Below are positions 1 to 7,205 of a DNA stretch of 34,523 bases, piece after piece. A program made the position numbers and the translations under genes. The notes under the pieces were generated by a model, which was given only the letters and a program-made list of their open reading frames with translations, had not been told where the DNA came from and did not search any database. Location: positions 1 through 34,523 of the IMG/VR virus record IMGVR_UViG_3300005617_000023; one strand, 5' to 3'. Positions within the stretch are counted from its first letter, which is position 1; each line of letters opens with the position of its first letter. The DNA comes from a virus.

Positions 1-120
1 ATGAATAACTGGATTAAATGCTCCGATAGATTGCCTGATGAAAACGGGGAATATTTATGTTTTGTTAAGTTATCGCGTGGGTTATGGACAATAAGGATAA
101 GGCAATTTAATTTTAATGTA
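1..120. repeat. Terminal direct repeat, left copy (circular join)
   Basis: Bases 1-120 are identical to 34404-34523. The reading frame that ends at 34411 runs into the same ATG junction, so the join is biologically continuous. This means either a circular assembly whose ends overlap or a real short terminal repeat. The sequence alone cannot separate the two. Confidence 0.95.
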
Positions 121-189
121 TGGTGGTCAAATGCTAGTGAGACAAAAAAAGTAACACATTGGCAACCACTGCCGAGTAAACCTGAATGA
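1..189 (+). CDS. DUF551-like small protein
   Basis: A 62-aa protein that begins MNNWIKCSDRLPDENGEYLC and ends with THWQPLPSKPE. The opening W-I-x(5)-LP and the closing THWQPLP are the signature of the DUF551 family, small proteins of unknown function common in enterobacterial phages and prophages. Its ATG overlaps the stop of the gene upstream across the circular join (34073-34411), so it belongs to the same operon. A paralogue lies at 33267-33530 and shares the first 16 nucleotides of coding sequence. Function unknown. Confidence 0.85.
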   Translation: MNNWIKCSDRLPDENGEYLCFVKLSRGLWTIRIRQFNFNVWWSNASETKKVTHWQPLPSKPE

Positions 190-395
190 TAAATACCACG
201 ACTAAAAAACCTCCATTAGGAATTAAGCCAAGGCATTTTTGGTTAGATGATCGCATACAGCATTTAATTGAAACATTAGAAAATATTTTCAATCATGATG
301 AAATGAATGCTTATTTAGACACCATTACTTATATATCTAAAGAATTAATATGGACTATTGAGCAACGAAATAATTGGCATCAATCAAATGATTAA
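186..395 (+). CDS. Small phage protein, KPPLGIKPRHFW type
   Basis: A 69-aa protein whose ATG overlaps the preceding stop (ATGA). The N-terminus KKPPLGIKPRHFWLDDRI resembles a recurrent class of small phage proteins in which KPPLGxxPR is followed by a charged helix. The rest is predicted helical and acidic, and ends WHQSND. No catalytic motif is visible. It sits in a cluster of tightly coupled accessory genes, so it is probably made with them. Function unknown. Confidence 0.75.
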   Translation: MINTTTKKPPLGIKPRHFWLDDRIQHLIETLENIFNHDEMNAYLDTITYISKELIWTIEQRNNWHQSND

Positions 396-591
396 ATACC
401 ATACGCATACAATCATGGAAGTAACTAACATACAAACAAATGAGAAGCTGTATGAACTTGGGTATTGGTATGTAAGCAGTGATGCACCACAAACGGCTGC
501 TAAGCGAATAGATGGTTACTTTAAAACGCGTGAAGAAGCAGAAGCTCGTCATAACCAGAAATTAGTTAATGGACTTTTAAAAGATGAATGA
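388..591 (+). CDS. Hypothetical protein, 67 aa
   Basis: Begins at the ATG at 388, eight bases inside the end of the preceding gene, which suits translational coupling. A TTG at 358 and an ATG at 415 are alternative starts, and none has a strong Shine-Dalgarno. The C-terminal half (YFKTREEAEARHNQKL) reads as a basic/acidic helix with the FxTREEAEA pattern often seen in small phage proteins. It overlaps the next gene by eight bases. Function unknown. Confidence 0.6.
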   Translation: MIKYHTHTIMEVTNIQTNEKLYELGYWYVSSDAPQTAAKRIDGYFKTREEAEARHNQKLVNGLLKDE

Positions 592-790
592 CCTTAAACC
601 TTGTCCGTTTTGCGGTGGTGAAGGCGAAATCGGCCATCATTCAATAAATATTGCAAATAGTATTCACAAAAATATTATTACTAGATTCTTTAGTACATGC
701 ACAAATTGCATGATTGAGATGCAGCATTTTGAGACAGAAAATGAAGCCATTAACACTTGGAACAAACGTATTAAGTGTGGGGAGTGTTAA
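584..790 (+). CDS. Lar-like restriction alleviation zinc protein
   Basis: A 68-aa protein with an N-terminal CPFCGGEG knuckle at residues 7-14, a second C-x2-C (CTNC) near 39-42, and a C-terminal FETENEAINTWNKR. This pattern (CPFCGG, a second Cys pair, then EAIxxWNxR) is the Lar family. The Rac prophage Lar moderates type I restriction by favouring modification by the host enzyme. Many phage family members are untested, so an anti-restriction role here is inferred. The start overlaps the upstream stop. Confidence 0.8.
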   Translation: MNDLKPCPFCGGEGEIGHHSINIANSIHKNIITRFFSTCTNCMIEMQHFETENEAINTWNKRIKCGEC

Positions 791-1162
791 GTGAGACTAG
801 AAGATCAAGTTGCTTCTTTGGATTTATGCAAAAGACTTAAAGAGCTTAATGTTAAACAAGAGAGTTATTTTGAATGGTTATACAGACCAGATTTAGATAG
901 TTGGTCAGTGAGTCCAAGGTTTAAAAATCAATTAGGTTATTCAGCCTTCACCTCATCTGAACTAGGCGAAATGCTTCCATATTCAGTCGATGATGGTGTT
1001 GATTTTTATTATCCAAACTATACAAAACATCCAAAATATTATCGTGTTCAATTATTATCTGATGGGAATAAAATGCTACTCAATCTGACGGCAGATACAG
1101 AATCTGAATTACGCGCAAAAATGCTTATTTATTTAATTGAGAATGGGTTGGTTAATGTCTGA
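791..1162 (+). CDS. Conserved phage protein, 123 aa, GTG start
   Basis: Starts with GTG directly after the preceding stop and behind a GGGGAG-containing Shine-Dalgarno inside the upstream gene. Residues 1-25 (LEDQVASLDLCKRLKELNVK) and the later SAFTSSELGEMLP and AKMLIYLIENGL segments match a recurrent phage protein of unknown function found in many tailed phages. It is soluble, with mixed alpha/beta character and no Cys cluster. It overlaps the next gene by eight bases. I recognise the family but know of no established function. Confidence 0.75.
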   Translation: MRLEDQVASLDLCKRLKELNVKQESYFEWLYRPDLDSWSVSPRFKNQLGYSAFTSSELGEMLPYSVDDGVDFYYPNYTKHPKYYRVQLLSDGNKMLLNLTADTESELRAKMLIYLIENGLVNV

Positions 1163-1292
1163 GAAACCAGTTAAAAGAAAATGTAAGTCTTGCGGAAAAT
1201 ACCTAAGAGCCATAGGTCATGCAAGGAAAAATGGTAAGAATCATAAAGATTGGGAAACTAGAGATTATCATAAAAAATGTTGGAAACAATAA
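1155..1292 (+). CDS. Zinc-ribbon mini-protein, 45 aa
   Basis: A 45-aa lysine-rich ORF starting inside the end of the preceding gene. It carries C10-K-S-C13 followed by GKYLRAIGH, a KNGKNHKDWETRDYH segment and a terminal C42. The spaced Cys and His residues suggest one bound zinc ion. The CGKYLRA...WETRxYHKKC layout is one I associate with small phage zinc proteins. The overlap with its neighbour and the conserved-looking layout support a real gene. A nucleic-acid-binding role is an inference. Confidence 0.65.
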   Translation: MSEKPVKRKCKSCGKYLRAIGHARKNGKNHKDWETRDYHKKCWKQ

Positions 1293-1306
1293 AGGAGATA
1301 CAAGTA

Positions 1307-1561
1307 ATGGATTACGACTTTAGCGGTTTATGTTCAGATCAGATTGAAAAGTTAACCAAGAGATTAGAATCACTTCACAAGTCATTCTTAAAGGATTATT
1401 ACCTAGCACTTAATGTGATTAATAATTCAAAAGCAAATGACAACCGAGAAGAAATATTCATAGAAGTAAGTGACCTACTTCATGACCAAGTTAGCAAATC
1501 AGCGATCTTTTATACTGAAACACTAAATAAGGTTCAGCGTGTATTGAGTAAGCATTTATGA
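1307..1561 (+). CDS. Hypothetical protein, 84 aa, helical
   Basis: The ATG at 1307 is chosen because AAGGAG (1292-1297) lies nine bases upstream. A longer frame from 1277 would have no such site. The product is helical and acidic, with heptad-like stretches (QIEKLTKRLESLHKSFL and LNKVQRVLSKHL) that could form a coiled coil. It has no recognisable domain. Its stop overlaps the ATG of the DUF3310 gene. Function unknown. Confidence 0.65.
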   Translation: MDYDFSGLCSDQIEKLTKRLESLHKSFLKDYYLALNVINNSKANDNREEIFIEVSDLLHDQVSKSAIFYTETLNKVQRVLSKHL

Positions 1562-1770
1562 GCGATAACGTAAATCACCCAGATCATTACACATCAAGCA
1601 AAGCTGAATGTTCAGGTTGTGAGAAGCAGATAGAATGTATTGATGTAACTCGTCACATGAACTTCAACATTGGTAATGCCATGAAATACTTGTGGCGTTA
1701 CCAATTAAAGAATGGTACTGAGGATTTGGAAAAGGCTATTTGGTATATAAAGGACGAGATTAAGAAATGA
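1558..1770 (+). CDS. DUF3310 protein
   Basis: A 70-aa protein with VNHPDHYT at the N-terminus, IECIDVTRHMNFNIGNAMKYLWRY in the middle and EDLEKAIWYIKDEI at the end. These are the three hallmarks of DUF3310, a compact family widespread in tailed phages and sometimes labelled a nucleotide-kinase-like or SaV protein without a proven activity. A two-Cys insertion (CSGCEKQIEC) follows the N-terminal motif. Both ends overlap neighbours. Family assignment is firm; function is unknown. Confidence 0.85.
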   Translation: MSDNVNHPDHYTSSKAECSGCEKQIECIDVTRHMNFNIGNAMKYLWRYQLKNGTEDLEKAIWYIKDEIKK

Positions 1771-1862
1771 GTTATGCATTGATTGCGATAGTGGTTATTT
1801 GCGTGTGGGCTTGCTTGAATGTAGCTTTCATTATGTGGCTGAATAAAAACAGGATGATTTAA
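1767..1862 (+). CDS. Single-span membrane mini-protein, 31 aa
   Basis: A 31-aa ORF joined to both neighbours by ATGA/TAATG overlaps. Residues 4-25 form one continuous hydrophobic segment (ALIAIVVICVWACLNVAFIM), followed by a short basic tail (NKNRM). This looks like a one-span inner-membrane peptide. The gene context and tight coupling are the main evidence that it is translated. Its role could be lysis-related or membrane modulation, but nothing in the sequence decides it. Confidence 0.5.
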   Translation: MSYALIAIVVICVWACLNVAFIMWLNKNRMI

Positions 1863-2074
1863 TGAATTTATATAAAATTAAAAACACAACAATTGTACTA
1901 GAAAAAGTTGATTCTATTTCATTAGTTGATGAAATAACTTTCCCTAATGGTATTAAGCAAGATGCTCGGATTTACATTGATGCCCATAACTCTAAATATT
2001 CATTTCAAATGGAAAGCCAAGAGATAGCCCAATCTGTTTATGATGATATTTGTTCTGAACTAGAAAATATTTAA
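1862..2074 (+). CDS. Hypothetical protein, 70 aa
   Basis: A 70-aa soluble, acidic protein with beta-like N-terminal strands (YKIKNTTIVLEKVDSISLVDEI) and a C-terminal helix (SQEIAQSVYDDICSELENI). The layout resembles small single-domain phage proteins with a sheet and one helix. It starts in the upstream stop and ends in the ATG of the next gene, in an accessory block just before the head genes. No motif is recognised. Confidence 0.6.
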   Translation: MNLYKIKNTTIVLEKVDSISLVDEITFPNGIKQDARIYIDAHNSKYSFQMESQEIAQSVYDDICSELENI

Positions 2075-2505
2075 TGATAGCCGTCTTTATCTTTTATTCA
2101 AAAGCTAGTGGTGTACAAGCTAGGCTAGCTTTTAGCAAAGAATTTAAGCACTGCAATATCATTACTTTTGATGGGCAAGATTGGATAATGCTCGATTTCG
2201 ACCGGTCAGGTTTCCTTACCCGTAAGATATATTGCCAAAATGGTGAGCAATTAATAAGGTCATTGCATATAATTAAAGACATTAGCGCTATAATCAGTGT
2301 TAATGTAGAGGATAGGCACAAGGTAAGATGGAAGCCGTACTTGGTGCGATCATGTAATGAGATATGCCGTTATACTGCGGGTGTTAATGTAGGATTAACT
2401 TTTAATCCTATACACTTGTACAGCAAGCTTTTAAGGTTAAGGCGTAAAAGGAATTACGAAGTATTAAGCGTATGGAGACGCAAGCATGGGATTTTTCAGC
2501 AGTGA
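2074..2505 (+). CDS. Possible permuted NlpC/P60-like protein
   Basis: A 143-aa protein placed directly before the head genes. An early His-Cys-Asn (HCNIITFDG, about residues 26-34) precedes a late Ser-Cys (VRSCNEICRYTAGVNVGLTFNP). This order, His before Cys, together with a C-terminal TFNPIHLY segment, recalls circularly permuted NlpC/P60 proteins of the YiiX/YebB type and a small protein often seen next to portal genes in podoviruses. The first segment (IAVFIFYSKASG) is mildly hydrophobic. The catalytic assignment is an inference. Other possibilities are a structural accessory protein or an unknown family. Confidence 0.45.
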   Translation: MIAVFIFYSKASGVQARLAFSKEFKHCNIITFDGQDWIMLDFDRSGFLTRKIYCQNGEQLIRSLHIIKDISAIISVNVEDRHKVRWKPYLVRSCNEICRYTAGVNVGLTFNPIHLYSKLLRLRRKRNYEVLSVWRRKHGIFQQ

Positions 2506-2770
2506 TAATTCGGCGGAACAACAAGCTGCATTAATGAATCAGCAGATTCAAGAAAACCAAGCCGAGCTTGAACAAAAGCGTGATGCGCTCTATCAGCAAA
2601 GATTGGAAATCATACGTGGTCAAGGGGGGCAGAGTTGGTCGCCTTCTTATAACTCGCCTAACGATAGGGCTACTGATAGGGAAAATGCCAAGAGGAAACA
2701 AGCATTAGATAATTTTCCTCGTTTCCTTGAGTCAAAGAATGAACGAAGGCGTCGTCAAGGTATTAAATAA
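2486..2770 (+). CDS. Gln-rich coiled-coil protein upstream of portal
   Basis: A 94-aa protein starting at 2486 behind GGAG and overlapping the previous gene by 20 bases. Residues 10-45 form a Gln/Glu-rich helix (QQAALMNQQIQENQAELEQK) likely to be a coiled coil, followed by a disordered Ser/Pro stretch and a basic tail (ERRRRQGIK). Its position just before the portal gene suggests a minor head or assembly factor. The sequence does not identify its family. Confidence 0.6.
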   Translation: MGFFSSDNSAEQQAALMNQQIQENQAELEQKRDALYQQRLEIIRGQGGQSWSPSYNSPNDRATDRENAKRKQALDNFPRFLESKNERRRRQGIK

Positions 2771-2787
2771 CCAAGGATGGGTTATAC

Positions 2788-4368
2788 ATGGAAGATTTGC
2801 AGAAGCTATATCGCCGTTTTTGGGAAGCAAGGCAATATAAAGATAGGTGGCTAGCCTTATACAAGGAGTTGTACTGGTATGTTATTCCTGACCGTGATGC
2901 TTTTAACGTTAAGTTTAATTATCGTGATGATGGTAAGCCAGTTACTCAGCAAATCTGGGATAATACAGCTATGCTCGCTGCTTATCAGCGGGCTAATGAT
3001 TTACACGGTTTACTCCTACCTAAAGACAGGGTATGGGGAAAACTTATGCTCGACCCCCACTTATATGACCCTGAGTTAATCCGCAACGCCCAAGAAACCA
3101 TGGACGAAATCAATGATAGAATCTTTTTTTACCTTAATGAATCTAACCTTAGTCGGGTTGTTTCTAGTTCAAATCTTGATTTGGTGGGAGGGACTGGGGC
3201 TATTTGGGTTGAATCTCAGTCGGATGAAGTGCCTCTATACTTCCGCTCTATTCCTGCTGTCGCTTTGTATATTGAATATTCTACGGACGATGTCATAAAT
3301 ACTTGCTGGTTTGCGCAGAAGATGACGGCGAGGGCTATCTTAAAGGACTATCCGGCTTACAATGGAAAGCTTAAGGAAACCTTACACCAAGAACCGGACG
3401 AAGTATTTACGGTTAACTTTGGCCAGATTAAATATGATGATGATCATTTCTATATTTATGCAGTGATGGATGATGACCCAGAGGCATTACTCTTTGATGC
3501 AGAAAGAAGTTATAACCAGATCATAGTTTATCGTGATCGAGTTAGGCCGGGTGAGGCTGAAGGGCGTGGTGTTGGTGTTGATATGCTACCTACTATCAAG
3601 GATGTTAACCAGATTACGATGGATTCACGTAAGAATATGGCATTTAAGGCTAATCCACCTATGTTTTACGATGCGGGTACGTATTTCAACCCTAATTCAA
3701 TTCGTCAATGGTCAGGTGCCATGATTGCGCGTAATCCGCAAGGCCGTAACCCGATGGAAGCATTGCAGATGCCAGAATATCCAGACGTATTCCAGCAGAT
3801 AGTACACTTACAGGAAGCGATACAACGTGGATTTCAGGTTGATCCATTAGGGGAATTGCAAACACCTGTACGAAGTGCCACGGAGATTTCCATTCGTGAG
3901 AATAGGGCGCAACGCACAAGTGCTACAGACATAAGCCGCTTGATTAATGAATTGCCTAAGCAGATATTTGATGTCTCCTCTAAGATATTGAATGAGAGGG
4001 GATTGCTAGTTAAAAGTAGGCAATCAATTCCGGGCTTCTCAACGAGGAAACTTAAGTTTGATTACGTTTCTCCGCTGTATGACTTACAAAATCAAGCTGA
4101 CCTTAACCACTTCATTACGAATATGCAGATCAAGCAACAATTCTTTGGTCAGGGTGCAGCATTAGCCAGTGCGAATATATTTGAAGTGAATGAGTTCTTA
4201 ACAGCTAAGCTCAACCTTCCACGTAAGTTATTTGCTAAGGATGAAGATATTAAGAAATTCTTGGGGACATTGGGCGAACAGCAACAATTGGGCGCATTGC
4301 CTCAGCCTTCACCATCTACGGCAGCCGGTGCGGTTAAGTTTCCTGAGAACCCGGGCATTACAATATGA
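2788..4368 (+). CDS. Portal (head-tail connector), T7 gp8-like
   Basis: A 526-aa protein, the usual length for T7-type portals (about 530 aa). It opens with a helical segment rich in aromatic residues (LYRRFWEARQYKDRWLALYKELYWYVIP), continues with RANDLHGLLLPKDRVWGKL, and contains a central GVGVDMLPTIKDVNQI and PVRSATEISIRENR, all typical of the gp8 family. Twelve copies would form the ring at the capsid vertex through which DNA passes. AAGGA lies upstream of the ATG. The C-terminal tail (PQPSPSTAAGAVKFPENPG) is probably disordered. The next gene overlaps by four bases. Confidence 0.93.
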   Translation: MEDLQKLYRRFWEARQYKDRWLALYKELYWYVIPDRDAFNVKFNYRDDGKPVTQQIWDNTAMLAAYQRANDLHGLLLPKDRVWGKLMLDPHLYDPELIRNAQETMDEINDRIFFYLNESNLSRVVSSSNLDLVGGTGAIWVESQSDEVPLYFRSIPAVALYIEYSTDDVINTCWFAQKMTARAILKDYPAYNGKLKETLHQEPDEVFTVNFGQIKYDDDHFYIYAVMDDDPEALLFDAERSYNQIIVYRDRVRPGEAEGRGVGVDMLPTIKDVNQITMDSRKNMAFKANPPMFYDAGTYFNPNSIRQWSGAMIARNPQGRNPMEALQMPEYPDVFQQIVHLQEAIQRGFQVDPLGELQTPVRSATEISIRENRAQRTSATDISRLINELPKQIFDVSSKILNERGLLVKSRQSIPGFSTRKLKFDYVSPLYDLQNQADLNHFITNMQIKQQFFGQGAALASANIFEVNEFLTAKLNLPRKLFAKDEDIKKFLGTLGEQQQLGALPQPSPSTAAGAVKFPENPGITI

Positions 4369-4622
4369 TCGAAGAATTATTGAAGGCAAAAAAGATAAGT
4401 CAGGCAGAGCATGATCTCTTTATGCTCTATCAGGTAAATGAGTTAGGGCGCAAAGTCTTGGATGGCATGATGCTTGAGACTTTCATGGATGAGCCGCGAG
4501 AGAAGGAATTTGGCGGGGTTGGCTTTGCGTTTTATGATGGAAGGCGCTCGGTGTGGAGGGATGTACAACGGGCGTTATTAAGTGTGGATAAATTATTGAA
4601 GGAATCAGTAACGGATGAGTAA
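4365..4622 (+). CDS. Hypothetical head-module protein, 85 aa
   Basis: An 85-aa protein between portal and scaffold, coupled to both (ATGA at its start, eight-base overlap at its end). It is mostly helical, with a Gly-rich FGGVGFAFYDGRRSVWRDV segment in the middle. The position and tight coupling suggest an accessory head-assembly role, but the sequence shows no known domain. Confidence 0.65.
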   Translation: MIEELLKAKKISQAEHDLFMLYQVNELGRKVLDGMMLETFMDEPREKEFGGVGFAFYDGRRSVWRDVQRALLSVDKLLKESVTDE

Positions 4623-5244
4623 CGAAGGCGAAACCCTTTATGCAGGGAAATTTAAGACGGTGGAAGATTTAGAAGTAGGCTATAAAAATGCAGCCGCCGT
4701 ATATGATGAAAATAATAACTTGAAAAAGAAAGTGGAAGAATTAAGTGCTGTACCGGATGATTATTTAAACCCTGTTGGCATAGACCTTGAAGATGAAAGG
4801 ATTTCAGATATCAAGAAACGCGCCAAGGATGCAGGAATGAATCAATCACAATATGAGCGATTCATTGCGGGTGAAAGGGCAAGGATAGAAGGGAAGAAGC
4901 AGGGGTTTGAACAAGCCAAGAAAGACATGGGCGAAGAGACGCTTAATATATTGAATGACTATATTAGCAAGCATTACCCCAAGGAGTTGGGACAGGAAGT
5001 GTTAAAGACGTTGGTCGTGAACAAAGAAGCTAGGCAAGCCGCATTAAACCATCGCAACCAATTATTGAATAACCAAGTTCCGGGCATGAGGAACACACCT
5101 CCACCTGTTAATTATTCCGTGACTGATGAAGATGTTAGGAAGGCTTATGAGCAAAAAGAAAAGACTAAATCCACGAGGGATATAGGTAGGTACATGAATT
5201 TAGTTAGCCAACAAGCCGTCCAAAGGCGTGGTGCTAGTAGTTGA
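4615..5244 (+). CDS. Capsid scaffolding protein
   Basis: A 209-aa hydrophilic, highly charged protein located directly between portal and major capsid protein, where T7-like phages encode gp9-like scaffold. It is mostly helical, with an early FKTVEDLEVGYKNA motif common in podoviral scaffolds, a Pro-rich hinge (GMRNTPPPVNYSV) and a basic C-terminal region (YMNLVSQQAVQRRGASS) that would contact the capsid protein. The assignment rests on position plus composition. An internal scaffold that is lost after DNA packaging is the expected role. Confidence 0.82.
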   Translation: MSNEGETLYAGKFKTVEDLEVGYKNAAAVYDENNNLKKKVEELSAVPDDYLNPVGIDLEDERISDIKKRAKDAGMNQSQYERFIAGERARIEGKKQGFEQAKKDMGEETLNILNDYISKHYPKELGQEVLKTLVVNKEARQAALNHRNQLLNNQVPGMRNTPPPVNYSVTDEDVRKAYEQKEKTKSTRDIGRYMNLVSQQAVQRRGASS

Positions 5245-5419
5245 CGGTAATTAGCTTTTAGGAGTAGGATTTAATCATCTATTTGAGAGCCTACAATAGT
5301 GGCAACCTCTTAAATACGATCAAGAACATTATCAGCCTGATACGTCGGTAACCTGATAGATGCTCAATGAATTGCTATGCAATTGCATAGCTTTATTGAC
5401 TCTATTGGGAGCTGTCAGG
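5245..5419 (+). promoter_or_regulatory. Major capsid gene leader: candidate promoter and RNA hairpins
   Basis: A 175-bp gap in an otherwise compact operon. TTGACG (5241-5246) and TAGGAT (5265-5270) are separated by 18 bp, a possible sigma70 promoter. Two dyads follow: TATCAG-C-CTGATA at 5330-5342 and a perfect 18-bp palindrome at 5374-5391 (GCTATGCAATTGCATAGC), followed by TTTATT. The Shine-Dalgarno GGGAG (5407-5411) lies eight bases before the capsid ATG. The hairpins may stabilise or process the capsid mRNA. The promoter call is weak; the dyads are directly visible. Confidence 0.4.
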
Positions 5420-6301
5420 ATGACAAACCAAATCAATTTCGATACCGCGTCGCAATTGTTCGACACGGAAGTAACAATCAAGTTCCAAAATCACCAGTTC
5501 TTAATGAACACCATTGAAGAACGTCACGGCACGACTGGTGATGCAACCAACGTACCTGTCTCCGATATCATCGAAATGCAACAACAGACCTATGCGCCTG
5601 TTGACATTCCAGTCACACCGGTTAACCCAACTAACGTTATGGTTGTTCCTTATAACTATGCGCTTAAAACAGTTATTGGTGGCGGTGAAAAGACCTTATT
5701 CGCATACGATAAAATCGTAGACCATGCAAAGTTACATGCTAAAGCCGCAGGCCGTATGTGCGACTACATTAAGATTAACTCCCTCTTCACCTATACCGGT
5801 ATTGGCGGCATTTTTACAGTGCCTAAAACGGTTGGTGTAAACACCGGCATGAACGAAGGAAAGCTTGCCCAAGCATTATCTTACTTGGAAGATCAAGGCG
5901 TTGATGTAATGAATCACGCTTGCTCCTTATGGCTGCCAGCCATTACCAAGCAATCCATGTTGAATGATGATCGTGTTGTTAACTTGTTCTATAACGACCG
6001 CCGTCCTTTGGTTGACAATCAATTAGTTTCTTATTTAGGCGTCGATATCCGCACTCTAGGAAGTAACGGTATCAACACCATTCCTTTCACGACTGCAATG
6101 AGTATAGACACCTACCTCACCCCGTTAGTCAATAAAGAAGCCATGGTGCAGATATTCAACCGTGACGTGCAGACCTCTATCACATGGGTTCCGCAAAATG
6201 ATCGTTGGGAATTATTAACGGTTATGACTTCTGGCGCACAAGTGATTCAAGACAATGGTATTGCGTTGATAACTGTTGATAACCCTTATGTTGCTAACTA
6301 A
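5420..6301 (+). CDS. Major capsid protein
   Basis: A 293-aa protein starting at ATG 5420, eight bases after GGGAG. A longer frame from 5360 is rejected because its extra 20 residues are hydrophobic and lack a ribosome-binding site. The order portal-scaffold-this gene and the composition (MTNQINFDTASQLFD, then beta-rich segments, IFNRDVQTSITWVPQNDRWELL near the end) fit an HK97-fold capsid protein of a podovirus. It is shorter than T7 gp10A (about 345 aa) but within range for T7-related environmental phages. The stop is followed by AAAAGGA for the next gene. Confidence 0.88.
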   Translation: MTNQINFDTASQLFDTEVTIKFQNHQFLMNTIEERHGTTGDATNVPVSDIIEMQQQTYAPVDIPVTPVNPTNVMVVPYNYALKTVIGGGEKTLFAYDKIVDHAKLHAKAAGRMCDYIKINSLFTYTGIGGIFTVPKTVGVNTGMNEGKLAQALSYLEDQGVDVMNHACSLWLPAITKQSMLNDDRVVNLFYNDRRPLVDNQLVSYLGVDIRTLGSNGINTIPFTTAMSIDTYLTPLVNKEAMVQIFNRDVQTSITWVPQNDRWELLTVMTSGAQVIQDNGIALITVDNPYVAN

Positions 6302-6317
6302 TTAAAAGGATTTAGCT

Positions 6318-7157
6318 ATGTCAAATTTTGGAAGTTTTGAACAAGTAACAGGGGGTTTACCGGGGACAGCGCCTAATATCTATGTGGCGTCTACAGCCGA
6401 TAACCTCGGAACGATTACGGCAACGGGTTATATGAATGACCTTTCTGCCCGTATTAAAAAGAATGATGTTATTTACATCAATTATTCTGATACCTCTACA
6501 TTCCCATTAAACACGGGTGAAGCGTCTACACTTGGTGAGTTTATGGTGACATATTCTGCGCCAAATTGGGGTTTAACATCCGTCCTAACAGGCTTAGGCC
6601 AAGCGGCTGCGAAAGACGTAACAGACAATACTAAGTCTTACGTTGCTTCAGTTGATGGTGCGCCAGCATCCTATACGGCAGGTAGTATCTTACTAGCAGG
6701 TGATACGAATGGAAGTATAGGCACTGATTCAGGCTTTAATGTGAACAATTTAACTCGTTATGAGAGTGTTGCGGTTACTGCGGCTGAGTTTAATGGCATG
6801 TATGCAGCGCCTAAATTGTTGATCGCGGCTCCCGGTGCTAATAATTTAATTATTGTTGACCAGATGGAATTAGTAATGACCTACGTGTCTGCTAACTATG
6901 CCGCTGGTGGTGTTGTAGCTGCACAGTATGACAACACAGTCCATGGTGCTGGTGTATTGGCAACCAACAGCGAAGCTGCTGCTGATTTCCAAGCTGCTGC
7001 TAGTACGACATTTAAGTTTAACGGTGGCGTGGTGCTTGCTCCGTTTACAACTTCTGTCAATAAAGGCTTATACCTAAGTAACCAAACAGGCGCATTTACA
7101 ACTGGTGACTCTACCTTTGTTGTTAAAATCCACTATCGCATTATTGCCACAGCGTAA
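6318..7157 (+). CDS. Probable capsid decoration or minor head protein
   Basis: A 279-aa, Ala/Gly/Thr-rich protein immediately after the major capsid gene. The N-terminal part (PNIYVASTADNLGTITATGY then IKKNDVIYINYSD) is a short beta domain seen in many phage head/tail accessory proteins. The C-terminal part (APKLLIAAPGANNLIIVDQ, GGVVAAQYDNTVHGAGV) is a second beta domain that I associate with phage structural proteins downstream of capsid genes. No signal peptide. A head-surface role is inferred from position and composition. It is followed by a strong terminator. Confidence 0.65.
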   Translation: MSNFGSFEQVTGGLPGTAPNIYVASTADNLGTITATGYMNDLSARIKKNDVIYINYSDTSTFPLNTGEASTLGEFMVTYSAPNWGLTSVLTGLGQAAAKDVTDNTKSYVASVDGAPASYTAGSILLAGDTNGSIGTDSGFNVNNLTRYESVAVTAAEFNGMYAAPKLLIAAPGANNLIIVDQMELVMTYVSANYAAGGVVAAQYDNTVHGAGVLATNSEAAADFQAAASTTFKFNGGVVLAPFTTSVNKGLYLSNQTGAFTTGDSTFVVKIHYRIIATA

Positions 7158-7165
7158 TCCACGTC

Positions 7166-7194
7166 GGGGGAGATTCCTTACTCCCCCTTTTTTT
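7166..7194 (+). terminator. Rho-independent terminator between head and tail genes
   Basis: A seven-base GC-rich stem, GGGGGAG (7166-7172) with CTCCCCC (7181-7187), an eight-base loop and a run of seven Ts (7188-7194). No promoter is obvious before the next gene, so it probably acts as a partial terminator that raises capsid expression over tail expression, much as T-phi follows gene 10 in T7. Confidence 0.92.
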
Positions 7195-7205
7195 GGGAGT
7201 ATTCC

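Noticed and set aside
5360-5419. A longer start for the major capsid gene
   Set aside because: The extra 20 residues are hydrophobic, overlap the palindrome and have no ribosome-binding site; the ATG at 5420 does.
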